Source of the DNA: an uncultured Streptomyces sp.
Lineage (GTDB): Bacteria; Actinomycetota; Actinomycetes; Streptomycetales; Streptomycetaceae
Direction: 5' to 3'
Length of the DNA: 10,362 bases
Assembly (NCBI GenBank): GCA_946480485.1
Contig: CAMLJW010000163.1
Location: 1-10,362, forward strand
In this document: positions 1-5,373 of the stretch, one piece after another
Layout of the letters: every line of letters starts with the position of its first letter
Position numbering within the stretch: position 1 is the first letter of the stretch
Made by a program: the position numbers and the translations under genes
The notes under the pieces: model-generated
Seen by the model: the letters and a program-made list of their open reading frames with translations, nothing else
The model's database searches: none
Told to the model about the DNA's origin: nothing

Positions 1-373
1 TCTCCCCCTGAAGGTCCTCGACGATCGCAAGGTCGGCCGGGCAGTGAGCGCCGTCACGGTCGACGAGACGGATCGCCGGAACGCGGACGCCGAGCGCGTC
101 CAGCCTCGCGTGTGCGGCCTGGAATAGATCGAGCCCGAGGCCGGGCGAGAACGGGTTGGTGAGGTCGTCGTCGCCCTCGGCTGTCGGCCAGTAGTTCTCG
201 GCGTCGTCCCATAGGTAGGCGATCGCCGTCGTCGCGTCGTCCATCACCAGGCGGTACACGCCCTTCTTACTGCCGCCCGCAACCCGCTCGACTGCCTCTA
301 GCCGCCGCCGACCGCCCAGCGCGGCCCGCGCCGCACCAGCCAACTGCTCCCGTGTCGCTGACCTGGGTGCCAC
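1..373 (-). CDS. Phosphotransferase (APH/choline kinase-like), N-terminal part, cut by window edge
   Basis: A minus-strand frame is open from a GTG at 371-373 to the window edge, giving 124 residues with no stop. GGAGAGG lies 11 bases upstream of the GTG and supports this start. The translation shows a kinase N-lobe: a glycine-rich loop GGSKKGVYRL near residues 33-42, a strand AIAYLWDDAENYWP, a helix LDLFQAAHARLDALGV, and a hinge-like DLAIVEDLQGE at the cut end. This pattern is typical of the aminoglycoside phosphotransferase superfamily as found in Streptomyces; family members phosphorylate small-molecule hydroxyls. The catalytic HGD and DxD motifs would lie beyond the edge, so activity and substrate cannot be judged. 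Most actinobacterial homologues have no proven link to drug resistance. No neighbour suggests a substrate. The 99 bases between it and the next gene show no clear promoter. Confidence 0.72.
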   Translation of the reverse strand, partial: MAPRSATREQLAGAARAALGGRRRLEAVERVAGGSKKGVYRLVMDDATTAIAYLWDDAENYWPTAEGDDDLTNPFSPGLGLDLFQAAHARLDALGVRVPAIRLVDRDGAHCPADLAIVEDLQGE

Positions 374-472
374 GTTCCGAACCGCCTCTCCGCCATGACC
401 CGCGAACCCTACGGGAGCATCGACGTGGGGACGATTGGTTTTTTCCGGATCTGGGGACTCGCTGGCCCGAGA

Positions 473-910
473 TTACTGACAGTGACGGTCTTGCATGGCT
501 CCGTAAGGAACTGGCGACAGTTGAATACGCGAGGTCGCCAGTGAGTTGCTGTCACCAGCGTAGGTGAAGGACGCCTTCGCCTTGCGGGGGAAGGCGAGGC
601 TTGAGCCGGTCACGGCGTCGCCGAGCTTCTCCAGCGCCGGGCAGCCGACCACGGCCACATCGTTGTGCGCCGCAGGGCGCTGTGGCGTGCGGGTGTAGTC
701 CCCGCCGAGGTCGTTCTCGTCCAAGAGGAGCTTGGCCAGTGCGGTCGAGGACAGCGGGGCGAGCGCCGGGGCACTCTCACCGGCCGGGTGCACCGGGGCG
801 GTCGTGGAGGGCATCGGGCCGGAGGAGGCGGCGCTGCCATGGGAACAGCCCGCCAGGGCCAGGATGGCGAGGGCGCTGAGGCTGAAGGCGGTTGTGGTGT
901 GAAGGCGCAT
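473..910 (-). CDS. Secreted lipoprotein, C-terminus probably truncated or replaced
   Basis: 145 residues from an ATG at 908-910, with AAGGGG six bases upstream. The N-terminus is a lipoprotein signal: MRLH, a hydrophobic core (about residues 9-20) and the lipobox LALAGC, so Cys22 should be lipidated and the protein anchored outside the membrane. A Ser/Pro/Ala-rich linker follows, then a small folded part beginning near residue 55 (LLLDENDLGGDYTRTP) with one cysteine in VVGCPALEKLG and a strand SFTYAGDSNS. This resembles Streptomyces lipoproteins of roughly 200 residues with a PknH-sensor-like extracellular domain; that family link comes from memory and is tentative. After SNS the sequence turns into an unrelated tail of about 22 residues ending in HCQ, exactly where an inverted repeat lies in the DNA. 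I infer that the 3' part of the gene was lost. Function unknown. Confidence 0.6.
   Translation of the reverse strand: MRLHTTTAFSLSALAILALAGCSHGSAASSGPMPSTTAPVHPAGESAPALAPLSSTALAKLLLDENDLGGDYTRTPQRPAAHNDVAVVGCPALEKLGDAVTGSSLAFPRKAKASFTYAGDSNSLATSRIQLSPVPYGAMQDRHCQ
511..541. repeat. Perfect 8-bp inverted repeat at the lipoprotein break
   Basis: CTGGCGAC (511-518) and GTCGCCAG (534-541) are perfect inverted copies around a 15-base loop. The right arm sits where the lipoprotein stops looking like its family. It may be a recombination scar, a recombinase site or a simple hairpin; nothing in the sequence decides between these. Confidence 0.5.
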
Positions 911-1003
911 AGGAAACCCCTTGGTGGCCTGCGAAGCGGACGGTCTGACCAGGCCGGCCCTCCGGGCGTCGGCAGTACGAAGGGGAGTGGGGGTTTCGGG
1001 AGG

Positions 1004-1447
1004 TCAATGACCGAGGTGGCGCAGGCCCTCTTCGAGAGTGGGGTGGAACCGGTCGACGGGACCGGAGTGACGGTTGAACCAGACCGCATCCAGGCCGGGC
1101 TCCTTCGTCTCGTGGCCCGCCCGGCAGCGCAGCCATATCGAGTCGTCGCGCATACAGAAGAGGATCCAGTCCCGGTACATGCCGCACTCGTGGTGTACGG
1201 ACCTCGCCGTCGACGACGAGTGGCTGCAGCCAGCGCATCATCACCCCAGCCACCTCCTGGCGCGACGGCACCCGCAACTCCGGCGGCAGGAAGTCGGGCA
1301 CAACCGCTTCCTCCGCGACAGGGCCCTGTGAGGTCGGCTCGGGGCAGTCGGGCCACGGACGCGTGGCCTGCAGCCGCAGGAGCAGCGCGTGGCCCGCACG
1401 CTGGGCTTCACGGAACGCGCGAACAAGGCTCTCTCCTTTTCTGTCAT
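1004..1447 (-). pseudogene. Conserved hypothetical protein broken by frameshift(s)
   Basis: Two minus-strand frames each carry protein-like sequence but do not join. The upstream frame, open from about 1481 to 1195, reads FREAQRAGHALLLRLQ, then VPDFLPPELRVPSRQEVAG and MMRWLQPLVVDGEV. The downstream frame, from about 1200 to the TGA at 1004-1006, reads HHECGMYRDWILFCMRDD, then RCRAGHETKEPGLDAVWF and a clean end at EEGLRHLGH. The break lies around 1190-1207. A second shift near 1420 may separate the start, because the best ATG (1445-1447, MTEKERA) is in yet another frame and the middle frame has no convincing start codon. The downstream part resembles a small actinobacterial hypothetical protein with paired cysteines and histidines (HHECG, LRCRAGHE). 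No function is known to me. The left boundary is firm and the right one is a guess. A sequencing error would explain it equally well. Confidence 0.5.
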
Positions 1448-1543
1448 CTGGCAGACACGGGGGTGCGCCTCGTCTGATCTGCTACCACTCGGGAGATCGG
1501 CGACGAGCCGCTTACAACTGCGGCTTCCTCTGGGCGGGCGCCG

Positions 1544-2338
1544 TCAGCTGCGGCGGACCACGGTGAGCCGCCCTTCGGCGCTCGCAGGGACGGTTCGTCG
1601 GGGCACCGGGACCGGTGAGGCAAGTGAGGAGGCGAATGCCGCCACCAGCTCATGGGGGACGCTGGTGCTGAAGCTGGCACACCACAAATAGGGGGCGCTG
1701 ACGACGGGTTCTGCCCATGCCTGCCAGCCCACCAGGTCGGGGCGTGGGTCGGCGTCCTGGATGAGTGGCGGCAGCATCTCCAAGGAGACGCTGCAGGAGA
1801 ACCCGGGGTCCGTGGCGGTGGTGCGGGGGCGGTCTACATTGCGGATCCAGCCTCGGGCGCTCAGGGCGTTGAGGACTGTCCCCGGCGTCTCGGAGCCGAC
1901 GTCGGGCGCCTCGCGGTTGTCGATCGCCAGGAGGAGATCGGCGAGAGCTTCGTACGGGACGCCGGCCGTGAAGTACGCGTTCCACGCCGGCACCGCGGAG
2001 GTGGCATGCGGGCGGGCGCTCAGCTGCCAGGCAACTGGGAGGCCGCCCAGTTCGAACGGGTAGGCCGCGAGGATCCATTCGGCGCCGCGCAGCTCATCTG
2101 GGCTGACGTACAGCAGGGTGTGGCGGGAGGTAGGCCACATGCGCCAGCCGAGGCCAGCCAGAGTGTCGCCGATCTGCTCGGCGAGAGCGCCGTCATCACC
2201 CGCCAGATGACGCGGGGTGACCCAGTAGACGGCGCCCGGTGAGGCGGGAGGGGAGGGGTTGCTTGGGTGGTGCGGGTGCAGGGCGCCTCCGTGGGCTCGG
2301 GGTAGGTCACTGGCCGTCGTTGACCTGCGGATTCGCAA
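1544..2338 (-). CDS. DUF317 domain protein, two copies of the domain
   Basis: 264 residues. After a proline-rich N-terminal stretch comes VYWVTPRHLAGDDG and then GLGWRMWPTSRHTLLYVSPD (about residues 37-80), followed by AYPFELGGLPVAWQLSARP and an alpha-helical LADLLLAIDNRE. This is the usual shape of a DUF317 domain. A second, more diverged copy (about 175-250) has DLVGWQAWAEPVVSAPYLWC and SFSTSVPHELVAAFASSLA. DUF317 proteins are abundant in Streptomyces, often near mobile elements and regulatory genes; their role is unknown. The start is uncertain. The frame opens with TTG right after a stop, with no good ribosome site, while the neighbouring frame offers a more natural start (GTG followed by TYPEPTEAP). 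A small frameshift near the 5' end is therefore possible. The left end of the arsenic element lies only 77 bp upstream. Confidence 0.68.
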   Translation of the reverse strand: MRIRRSTTASDLPRAHGGALHPHHPSNPSPPASPGAVYWVTPRHLAGDDGALAEQIGDTLAGLGWRMWPTSRHTLLYVSPDELRGAEWILAAYPFELGGLPVAWQLSARPHATSAVPAWNAYFTAGVPYEALADLLLAIDNREAPDVGSETPGTVLNALSARGWIRNVDRPRTTATDPGFSCSVSLEMLPPLIQDADPRPDLVGWQAWAEPVVSAPYLWCASFSTSVPHELVAAFASSLASPVPVPRRTVPASAEGRLTVVRRS

Positions 2339-2410
2339 GGTCGTCTACGTTGACATGCCCGTCCGCAGTGCACCAGTAGTTTCGGGATCCTTCCTGTCTG
2401 CCTCCGGCGA

Positions 2411-2415
2411 ACTGG
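2411..2415. repeat. Target-site duplication, left copy (ACTGG)
   Basis: ACTGG directly abuts the TGTCC terminus of the arsenic element. The same five bases abut its other terminus at 5335-5339. Five-base duplications are the hallmark of Tn7/Tn5053/Mu-type insertion. Confidence 0.82.
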
Positions 2416-2490
2416 TGTCCTTTGTCATCCAATCGAGGCGTTTGACAGCGAACCCAGTCGTTTCGACCTTTCTGACAGTGAATCTAGTCG
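2416..2490 (+). repeat. Left transposon end: terminal repeat plus three transposase-type sites
   Basis: The terminus TGTCCTT (2416-2422) is followed by TGTCATCCAATCGAGGCG (2423-2440), TGACAGCGAACCCAGTCG (2443-2460) and TGACAGTGAATCTAGTCG (2473-2490). Start-to-start spacing is 20 and then 30 bp. All three point into the element. Ordered directly repeated sites at an end match what TnsB/TniA-type transposases bind; binding itself is inferred. Confidence 0.75.
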
Positions 2491-2534
2491 GAGGGGTGAT
2501 CGCGCTGGGGGTGTCGAATGCTGGCATCGACAGG

Positions 2535-2550
2535 GGTGGTCCAGGCCACC
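2535..2550 (-). terminator. Weak hairpin downstream of arsM
   Basis: GGTGG and CCACC form a 5-bp stem with a 6-base loop, about 67 bases after the arsM stop. There is no T-run, and similar small hairpins are common at this GC content. This is a low-confidence candidate only. The rest of 2491-2616 shows no gene or clear signal. Confidence 0.2.
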
Positions 2551-2616
2551 TCTCCTCGTTGCGACAGCTGCATCCGGCGGCTGCCGGACGTGGACCGTCC
2601 GCCAGCCTGTGCCGTG

Positions 2617-3507
2617 TCAACCCTGGCAGCCACACCCGGAGGCGCTCTTGGCCTCGGTGACGGTCAGGGCGGGGTCGGCGGACGTCTCGGCCGACGTGCA
2701 GCAGGCGTTCACTCCGCAGCAGGCATCGGCCGACTCCGTCGCCGCGCGGGCATCTGCGGCCACCGGCTTGACGGCGTGGACGATGGCGGAGTGCATGCCG
2801 TCGGCGACGGCATGTGTCGGTGTGATCGAGATGTCGGTGAACCCTGCGACCTCAAGTCCCTCCCGGTACTCCGTGAAGGACAGCGCGCCGGCGATGCAGC
2901 CGACGTAGTCGCCGCGCTCGCCGCGCTGTTCGGCACTGAGGGAGTCGTCGGCGACGACGTCGGAGACGCCGATCCGGCCGCCGGGCTTCAGCACGCGGAA
3001 GGTCTCGGCGAACACGGCGGGCTTGTCGACGGACAGGTTGATCACGCAGTTGGAGATCACGACGTCGATGGTGTTCGCAGGCAGCGGGATCGCCTCGATG
3101 GTGCCCTTGAGGAACTCGACGTTCGTGGCACCCGCCTTCTGTGCGTTGGCCAGGGCGAGGGCGAGCATATCGTCGGTCATGTCCAGCCCGTACGCCTTGC
3201 CGGTCGGGCCGACACGGCGGGCGGAGAGCAGGACGTCGATGCCACCGCCGGAGCCGAGGTCCAGGACGCGTTCGCCCTCCCGGAGTTCGGCCACGGCCGT
3301 GGGGTTGCCGCAGCCGAGCGAGGCGGCGACGGCCTCGGCGGGCAGGGCGTCGCGCTCGTCGGCGGCGTACAGGGTGGAGCCGAAGTTCTCGTCCACCTCC
3401 ACCGGATCGGGCCCGCAACAGGCACTGCCGCCCTCGGTGACCTTCACGGCCGCCGCCGCATACCGCTGACGGACGGTCTCGCGCAGGTCGGTGGTCTGCT
3501 CGCTCAT
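2617..3507 (-). CDS. arsM: Arsenite S-adenosylmethionine methyltransferase ArsM
   Basis: 296 residues from ATG, with GGGAGTGA seven bases upstream. The enzyme transfers methyl groups from S-adenosylmethionine to arsenite in the cytoplasm, giving methylated and eventually volatile arsenicals. The SAM-binding motif I is VLDLGSGGGIDVLLSA (81-96), followed by the acidic strand end YGLDMTDDML (106-115). The cysteines that bind As(III) in the family are present: Cys66 in SLGCGNP, Cys154 in ISNCVINLS and Cys204 in YVGCIAGAL, plus an N-terminal CC pair at 30-31. The C-terminus carries three further pairs (263-264, 269-270, 292/294), a cysteine-rich tail common in actinobacterial ArsM that may bind metalloid. 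The gene is transcribed away from arsR across a 101-bp shared control region, so it is probably ArsR-regulated. Length and motifs are normal for the family; the gene looks intact. Confidence 0.95.
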   Translation of the reverse strand: MSEQTTDLRETVRQRYAAAAVKVTEGGSACCGPDPVEVDENFGSTLYAADERDALPAEAVAASLGCGNPTAVAELREGERVLDLGSGGGIDVLLSARRVGPTGKAYGLDMTDDMLALALANAQKAGATNVEFLKGTIEAIPLPANTIDVVISNCVINLSVDKPAVFAETFRVLKPGGRIGVSDVVADDSLSAEQRGERGDYVGCIAGALSFTEYREGLEVAGFTDISITPTHAVADGMHSAIVHAVKPVAADARAATESADACCGVNACCTSAETSADPALTVTEAKSASGCGCQG

Positions 3508-3550
3508 GACTTCACTCCCAGGTGACGGGCCACGGGCCCGGAACGGCTTG

Positions 3551-3608
3551 TATTGACGTTCATTGATGCAACCTTGCGCCTTGGATCGAAAAACGTCAAC
3601 ATAGAGGA
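3551..3608. promoter_or_regulatory. Divergent arsM/arsR control region with candidate ArsR operator
   Basis: The 101 bp between the two start codons hold a perfect 8-bp inverted repeat, TTGACGTT (3553-3560) and AACGTCAA (3592-3599), and within it CATTGATGCAA, similar to the TTGAT-type half sites of ArsR/SmtB operators. A possible arsR promoter is TTGCGC (3574-3579) with CAACAT (3598-3603) 18 bp downstream. That would start transcription at or near the ATG, and the right operator arm would cover the -10. AGAGGA touches the arsR ATG directly, too close for normal ribosome binding, which also fits a leaderless mRNA. The arrangement would let one ArsR repress both directions. Confidence 0.5.
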
Positions 3609-3983
3609 ATGTCGAAACAAGAGCTTGAAGTGATCGGCCAGGACGCCGCCTGCTGCCCGGGCCTGTCCGCCGCGCCGCTGGACGAGGCCCAGGCCGCGGA
3701 TCTGGCGAAGGTCTTCAAGGCCCTGGGCGATCCGGTCAGGCTGCGCCTGATGTCGATGATCGCCTCACGCGGCGAGGACGGCGAGGTCTGCGTGTGCGAG
3801 CTGACCCCGGCCTTCGACCTGTCCCAGCCGACCATCTCCCACCACCTCAAGCTCCTGCGCCAGGCCGGACTCATCGACTGCGAGCGCCGCGGCACCTGGG
3901 TCTACTACTGGGTGCTGCCCGCCATCCTGGGCAAGCTCGCCGCCTTCCTGACCAGCACGCAGCCCGCCGGGGCCACCGCGTGA
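3609..3983 (+). CDS. arsR: ArsR-family arsenic-responsive repressor
   Basis: 124 residues, normal for the family. It is a winged-helix repressor that leaves DNA when it binds As(III) or Sb(III). Visible features are an N-terminal helix ADLAKVFKALGDPVRLRLMS (30-49), the metal-helix motif EVCVCELTPAF with Cys61 and Cys63, the recognition helix SQPTISHHLKLLRQAGLI (72-89) and the wing RRGTWVYYWV (93-102). It also has Cys15-Cys16 near the N-terminus, as in the Corynebacterium-type sensors, so it carries cysteines of both known As(III)-site types. The ATG start puts the ribosome-site-like AGAGGA right against the start codon, consistent with leaderless translation. A GTG at codon 8 is a less likely alternative because it would keep the CC pair but has no better ribosome site. 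It overlaps the aquaporin gene by four bases. Confidence 0.95.
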   Translation: MSKQELEVIGQDAACCPGLSAAPLDEAQAADLAKVFKALGDPVRLRLMSMIASRGEDGEVCVCELTPAFDLSQPTISHHLKLLRQAGLIDCERRGTWVYYWVLPAILGKLAAFLTSTQPAGATA

Positions 3984-4717
3984 ACGCCTCCCTTGGCCGC
4001 CGCGTCGCCGCCGAGGCGATCGGCACCGGGCTGCTGGTGGCGGCGGTCGTCGGCTCCGGCATCCAGGCCACCGAGCTGTCCCGTGACGTCGGCGTGCAGC
4101 TGCTCGCCAACTCCCTTGCCACCATGTTCGGTCTGGGCGTGCTCATCCTGCTGCTCGGGCCGGTCTCCGGCGCGCACTTCAACCCCGCCGTCACCCTCGC
4201 CGCATGGTTCGCCGGCCGCCGCACCCCGGATGCCCTCGCTCTGCGGGACGTCGCCGCGTACGTGCCTGCCCAGATCGGAGGGGCGATCGGCGGGGCGATC
4301 CTGGCCGACGCGATGTTCGCCAAGCCGCTGGTGAAGTTCTCCACCCACGACCGCTCCGCCGGGCACCTCTGGCTGGGCGAGGTCGTCGCCACGGCCGGGC
4401 TGATTCTGCTGATCTTCGGCCTGAGCCGGATCGGCCGCGCCGCGCTCGCGCCGGCCGCGGTGGCCTCCTACATCGGGGCCGCCTACTGGTTCACCTCCTC
4501 CACCTCCTTCGCGAACCCCGCGGTGACCGTCGGCCGGGCCTTCACCGACACCTTCGCCGGGATCGCGCCCGCCTCCGTCGCCCCGTTCATCGCCGCCCAG
4601 ATGCTCGGCGCCGCGCTCGGACTCGGGATCGTGACGACGGTCTACGGCACGCACCCCGTTCCGACACTGCACGAGGCCGCCGTCCCGCCCGCACAACCTG
4701 AACTCGCCTCCTCCTGA
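3980..4717 (+). CDS. aqpS: MIP-family aquaglyceroporin, probable arsenite channel (AqpS-like)
   Basis: 245 residues from a GTG that overlaps the arsR stop in GTGA, so translation is probably coupled. It is a six-helix membrane channel. Both pore half-helix motifs are intact: SGAHFNPAVTLA (first half) and SFANPAVTVGR (second half), the latter with the selectivity-filter arginine just after NPAVT. Hydrophobic segments (for example LLANSLATMFGLGVLILLLG and VVATAGLILLIFGL) alternate with short loops, and the C-terminal tail is short and hydrophilic. In Sinorhizobium meliloti, AqpS sits between arsR and arsC in place of an ArsB pump and lets arsenite made by ArsC flow out down its gradient. The identical gene order here argues for the same role. 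No energy-dependent exporter (ArsB, Acr3) is present. Whether methylated arsenicals also pass cannot be told from sequence. Confidence 0.88.
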   Translation: MNASLGRRVAAEAIGTGLLVAAVVGSGIQATELSRDVGVQLLANSLATMFGLGVLILLLGPVSGAHFNPAVTLAAWFAGRRTPDALALRDVAAYVPAQIGGAIGGAILADAMFAKPLVKFSTHDRSAGHLWLGEVVATAGLILLIFGLSRIGRAALAPAAVASYIGAAYWFTSSTSFANPAVTVGRAFTDTFAGIAPASVAPFIAAQMLGAALGLGIVTTVYGTHPVPTLHEAAVPPAQPELASS

Positions 4718-4749
4718 CCCCCCGCTTTGACTCCGAGAAAGACCCCGCC

Positions 4750-5163
4750 ATGAGCACTCCTGCTTCGCGCCCGTCGGTGCTGTTCGTCTGCGTCCACAAC
4801 GCCGGCCGCTCCCAGATGGCCGCCGCCTTCCTCACCCACCTCGCGGGCGACCGCATCGAGGTCCGCTCCGCCGGCTCCGCCCCCGCCGACACCGTCAACC
4901 CGGCCGTCGTCGAAGCGATGAACGAGGTCGGCATCGACATCTCCGCCGAGACCCCGAAGATCCTCACGACCGAGGCCGTCCAGGTATCCGACGTCGTGAT
5001 CACCATGGGATGCGGCGACACCTGCCCCATCTTCCCCGGCAAGCGGTACCTCGACTGGCAGCTCGACGACCCCGCCGGACAGGGTGTCGAGGCCGTGCGC
5101 CCCATCCGCGACGCGATCCAGACCCGCGTCCGCGCGCTGATCTCTGAAGTGACATCCAACTGA
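4750..5163 (+). CDS. arsC: Arsenate reductase ArsC (low-molecular-weight phosphatase type)
   Basis: 137 residues, normal length. It reduces arsenate to arsenite in the cytoplasm. The catalytic phosphate loop is CVHNAGRSQ (Cys14 to Arg20, the CX5R signature). Cys88 and Cys92 in MGCGDTCP are the resolving cysteines that form and pass on the disulphide in the thioredoxin-linked class, and LDDPAGQ (105-111) supplies the acid loop. This distinguishes it from the single-cysteine, mycothiol-coupled ArsC enzymes, although an actinobacterial partner could still be mycoredoxin. It lies 32 bp after the aquaporin gene with only a weak purine-rich site (GAGAAAGA) upstream, and is likely in the same transcript as arsR. 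The last codons and stop lie in TGACATCCAACT, which recurs 120 bp downstream. The reading frame is intact. Confidence 0.95.
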   Translation: MSTPASRPSVLFVCVHNAGRSQMAAAFLTHLAGDRIEVRSAGSAPADTVNPAVVEAMNEVGIDISAETPKILTTEAVQVSDVVITMGCGDTCPIFPGKRYLDWQLDDPAGQGVEAVRPIRDAIQTRVRALISEVTSN

Positions 5164-5187
5164 CGGTCGCCCTAACCCGGGCGGACC

Positions 5188-5225
5188 GCTCAACCTTCGG
5201 TGAGAATGCTCAACCTTCGCTGCGA
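5188..5225 (-). repeat. Tandem 18-bp repeats at 20-bp spacing, inner part of the right end
   Basis: GCTCAACCTTCGGTGAGA (5188-5205) and GCTCAACCTTCGCTGCGA (5208-5225) match at 16 of 18 positions. Read on the minus strand the second is TCGCAGCGAAGGTTGAGC, which shares CAGCGAA in register with the left-end site at 2443. Spacing, length and inward orientation suggest diverged inner transposase sites of the right end. Confidence 0.5.
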
Positions 5226-5268
5226 CAGAACAGCACGATCCCGGACAGCGTCAGCACGAGCAGAATCG

Positions 5269-5329
5269 TTGACATCCAACTTAGTCGTCCCAGGTCAGAG
5301 GGCTGCACACGACTAACTTCGATGTCGAA
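5269..5329. repeat. Long inverted repeat (18 pairs) inside the right end
   Basis: The arms 5269-5288 and 5309-5329 pair over 18 positions with two mismatches and one bulge around a 20-base loop. The right arm is the terminal transposase-type site. The left arm (TGACATCCAACTTAGTCG, 5270-5287) is a site of the same family in the opposite, outward-reading orientation. As RNA it could also fold as an end-of-operon hairpin after arsC, but it has no T-run. Confidence 0.6.
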
Positions 5330-5334
5330 GGACA
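5310..5334 (-). repeat. Right transposon terminus of the arsenic element
   Basis: Read on the minus strand from 5334 inward, it is TGTCCTT followed by CGACATCGAAGTTAGTCG. It matches the left terminus (2416-2440) at 18 of 25 positions, the first seven perfectly. ACTGG follows immediately at 5335. Confidence 0.8.
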
Positions 5335-5339
5335 ACTGG
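5335..5339. repeat. Target-site duplication, right copy (ACTGG)
   Basis: Identical to 2411-2415. Removing one copy together with the element would rejoin the sequence upstream of 2411 to TGAAAGATCGG at 5340, a predicted empty site. Confidence 0.8.
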
Positions 5340-5373
5340 TGAAAGATCGGAGTGAACCGCAACTGGGGGCAAG

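Larger units (their letters stand above)
2416..5334. mobile_element. Non-autonomous Tn7/Tn5053-like element carrying an arsenic resistance island
   Basis: The 2,919-bp block begins TGTCCTT and ends AAGGACA, a perfect 7-bp terminal inverted repeat inside a 25-bp imperfect one (18 of 25 positions match). It is flanked by ACTGG on both sides. Inside each end are further copies of an 18-bp motif of the type TGACAnnnAAnnnAGTCG, pointing inward: three at the left end, one plus two diverged copies at the right. TG...CA ends, arrayed 18-22-bp transposase sites and a 5-bp duplication together are known features of Tn7-like and Tn5053-like transposons. The block encodes only arsM, arsR, an aquaporin and arsC. 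There is no transposase or resolvase gene or remnant, and no room for one. I infer an element mobilised in trans. A Tn7-like transposase operon starts 39 bp beyond the right end, but its end sites differ in detail, so it need not be the partner. Confidence 0.82.

Noticed and set aside
479..534. Possible third Tn7-like end in the lipoprotein region
   Set aside because: Two weak site-like matches but no TGTCC terminus, no matching duplication and different spacing; kept only as a remark.
2518..3525. Plus-strand open frame of 335 codons opposite arsM
   Set aside because: It is antisense to a complete ArsM with all motifs; its glycine/valine-rich composition is a high-GC shadow.
3794..3979. N-terminal extension of the aquaporin frame into arsR
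   Set aside because: The extension is an out-of-frame reading of arsR; the GTG at 3980 with a GTGA overlap gives a normal-length channel.
5269..5329. Classical intrinsic terminator for the ars operon
   Set aside because: The stem is long but carries mismatches and has a 20-base loop and no T-run; it is better explained as paired transposase-type sites.
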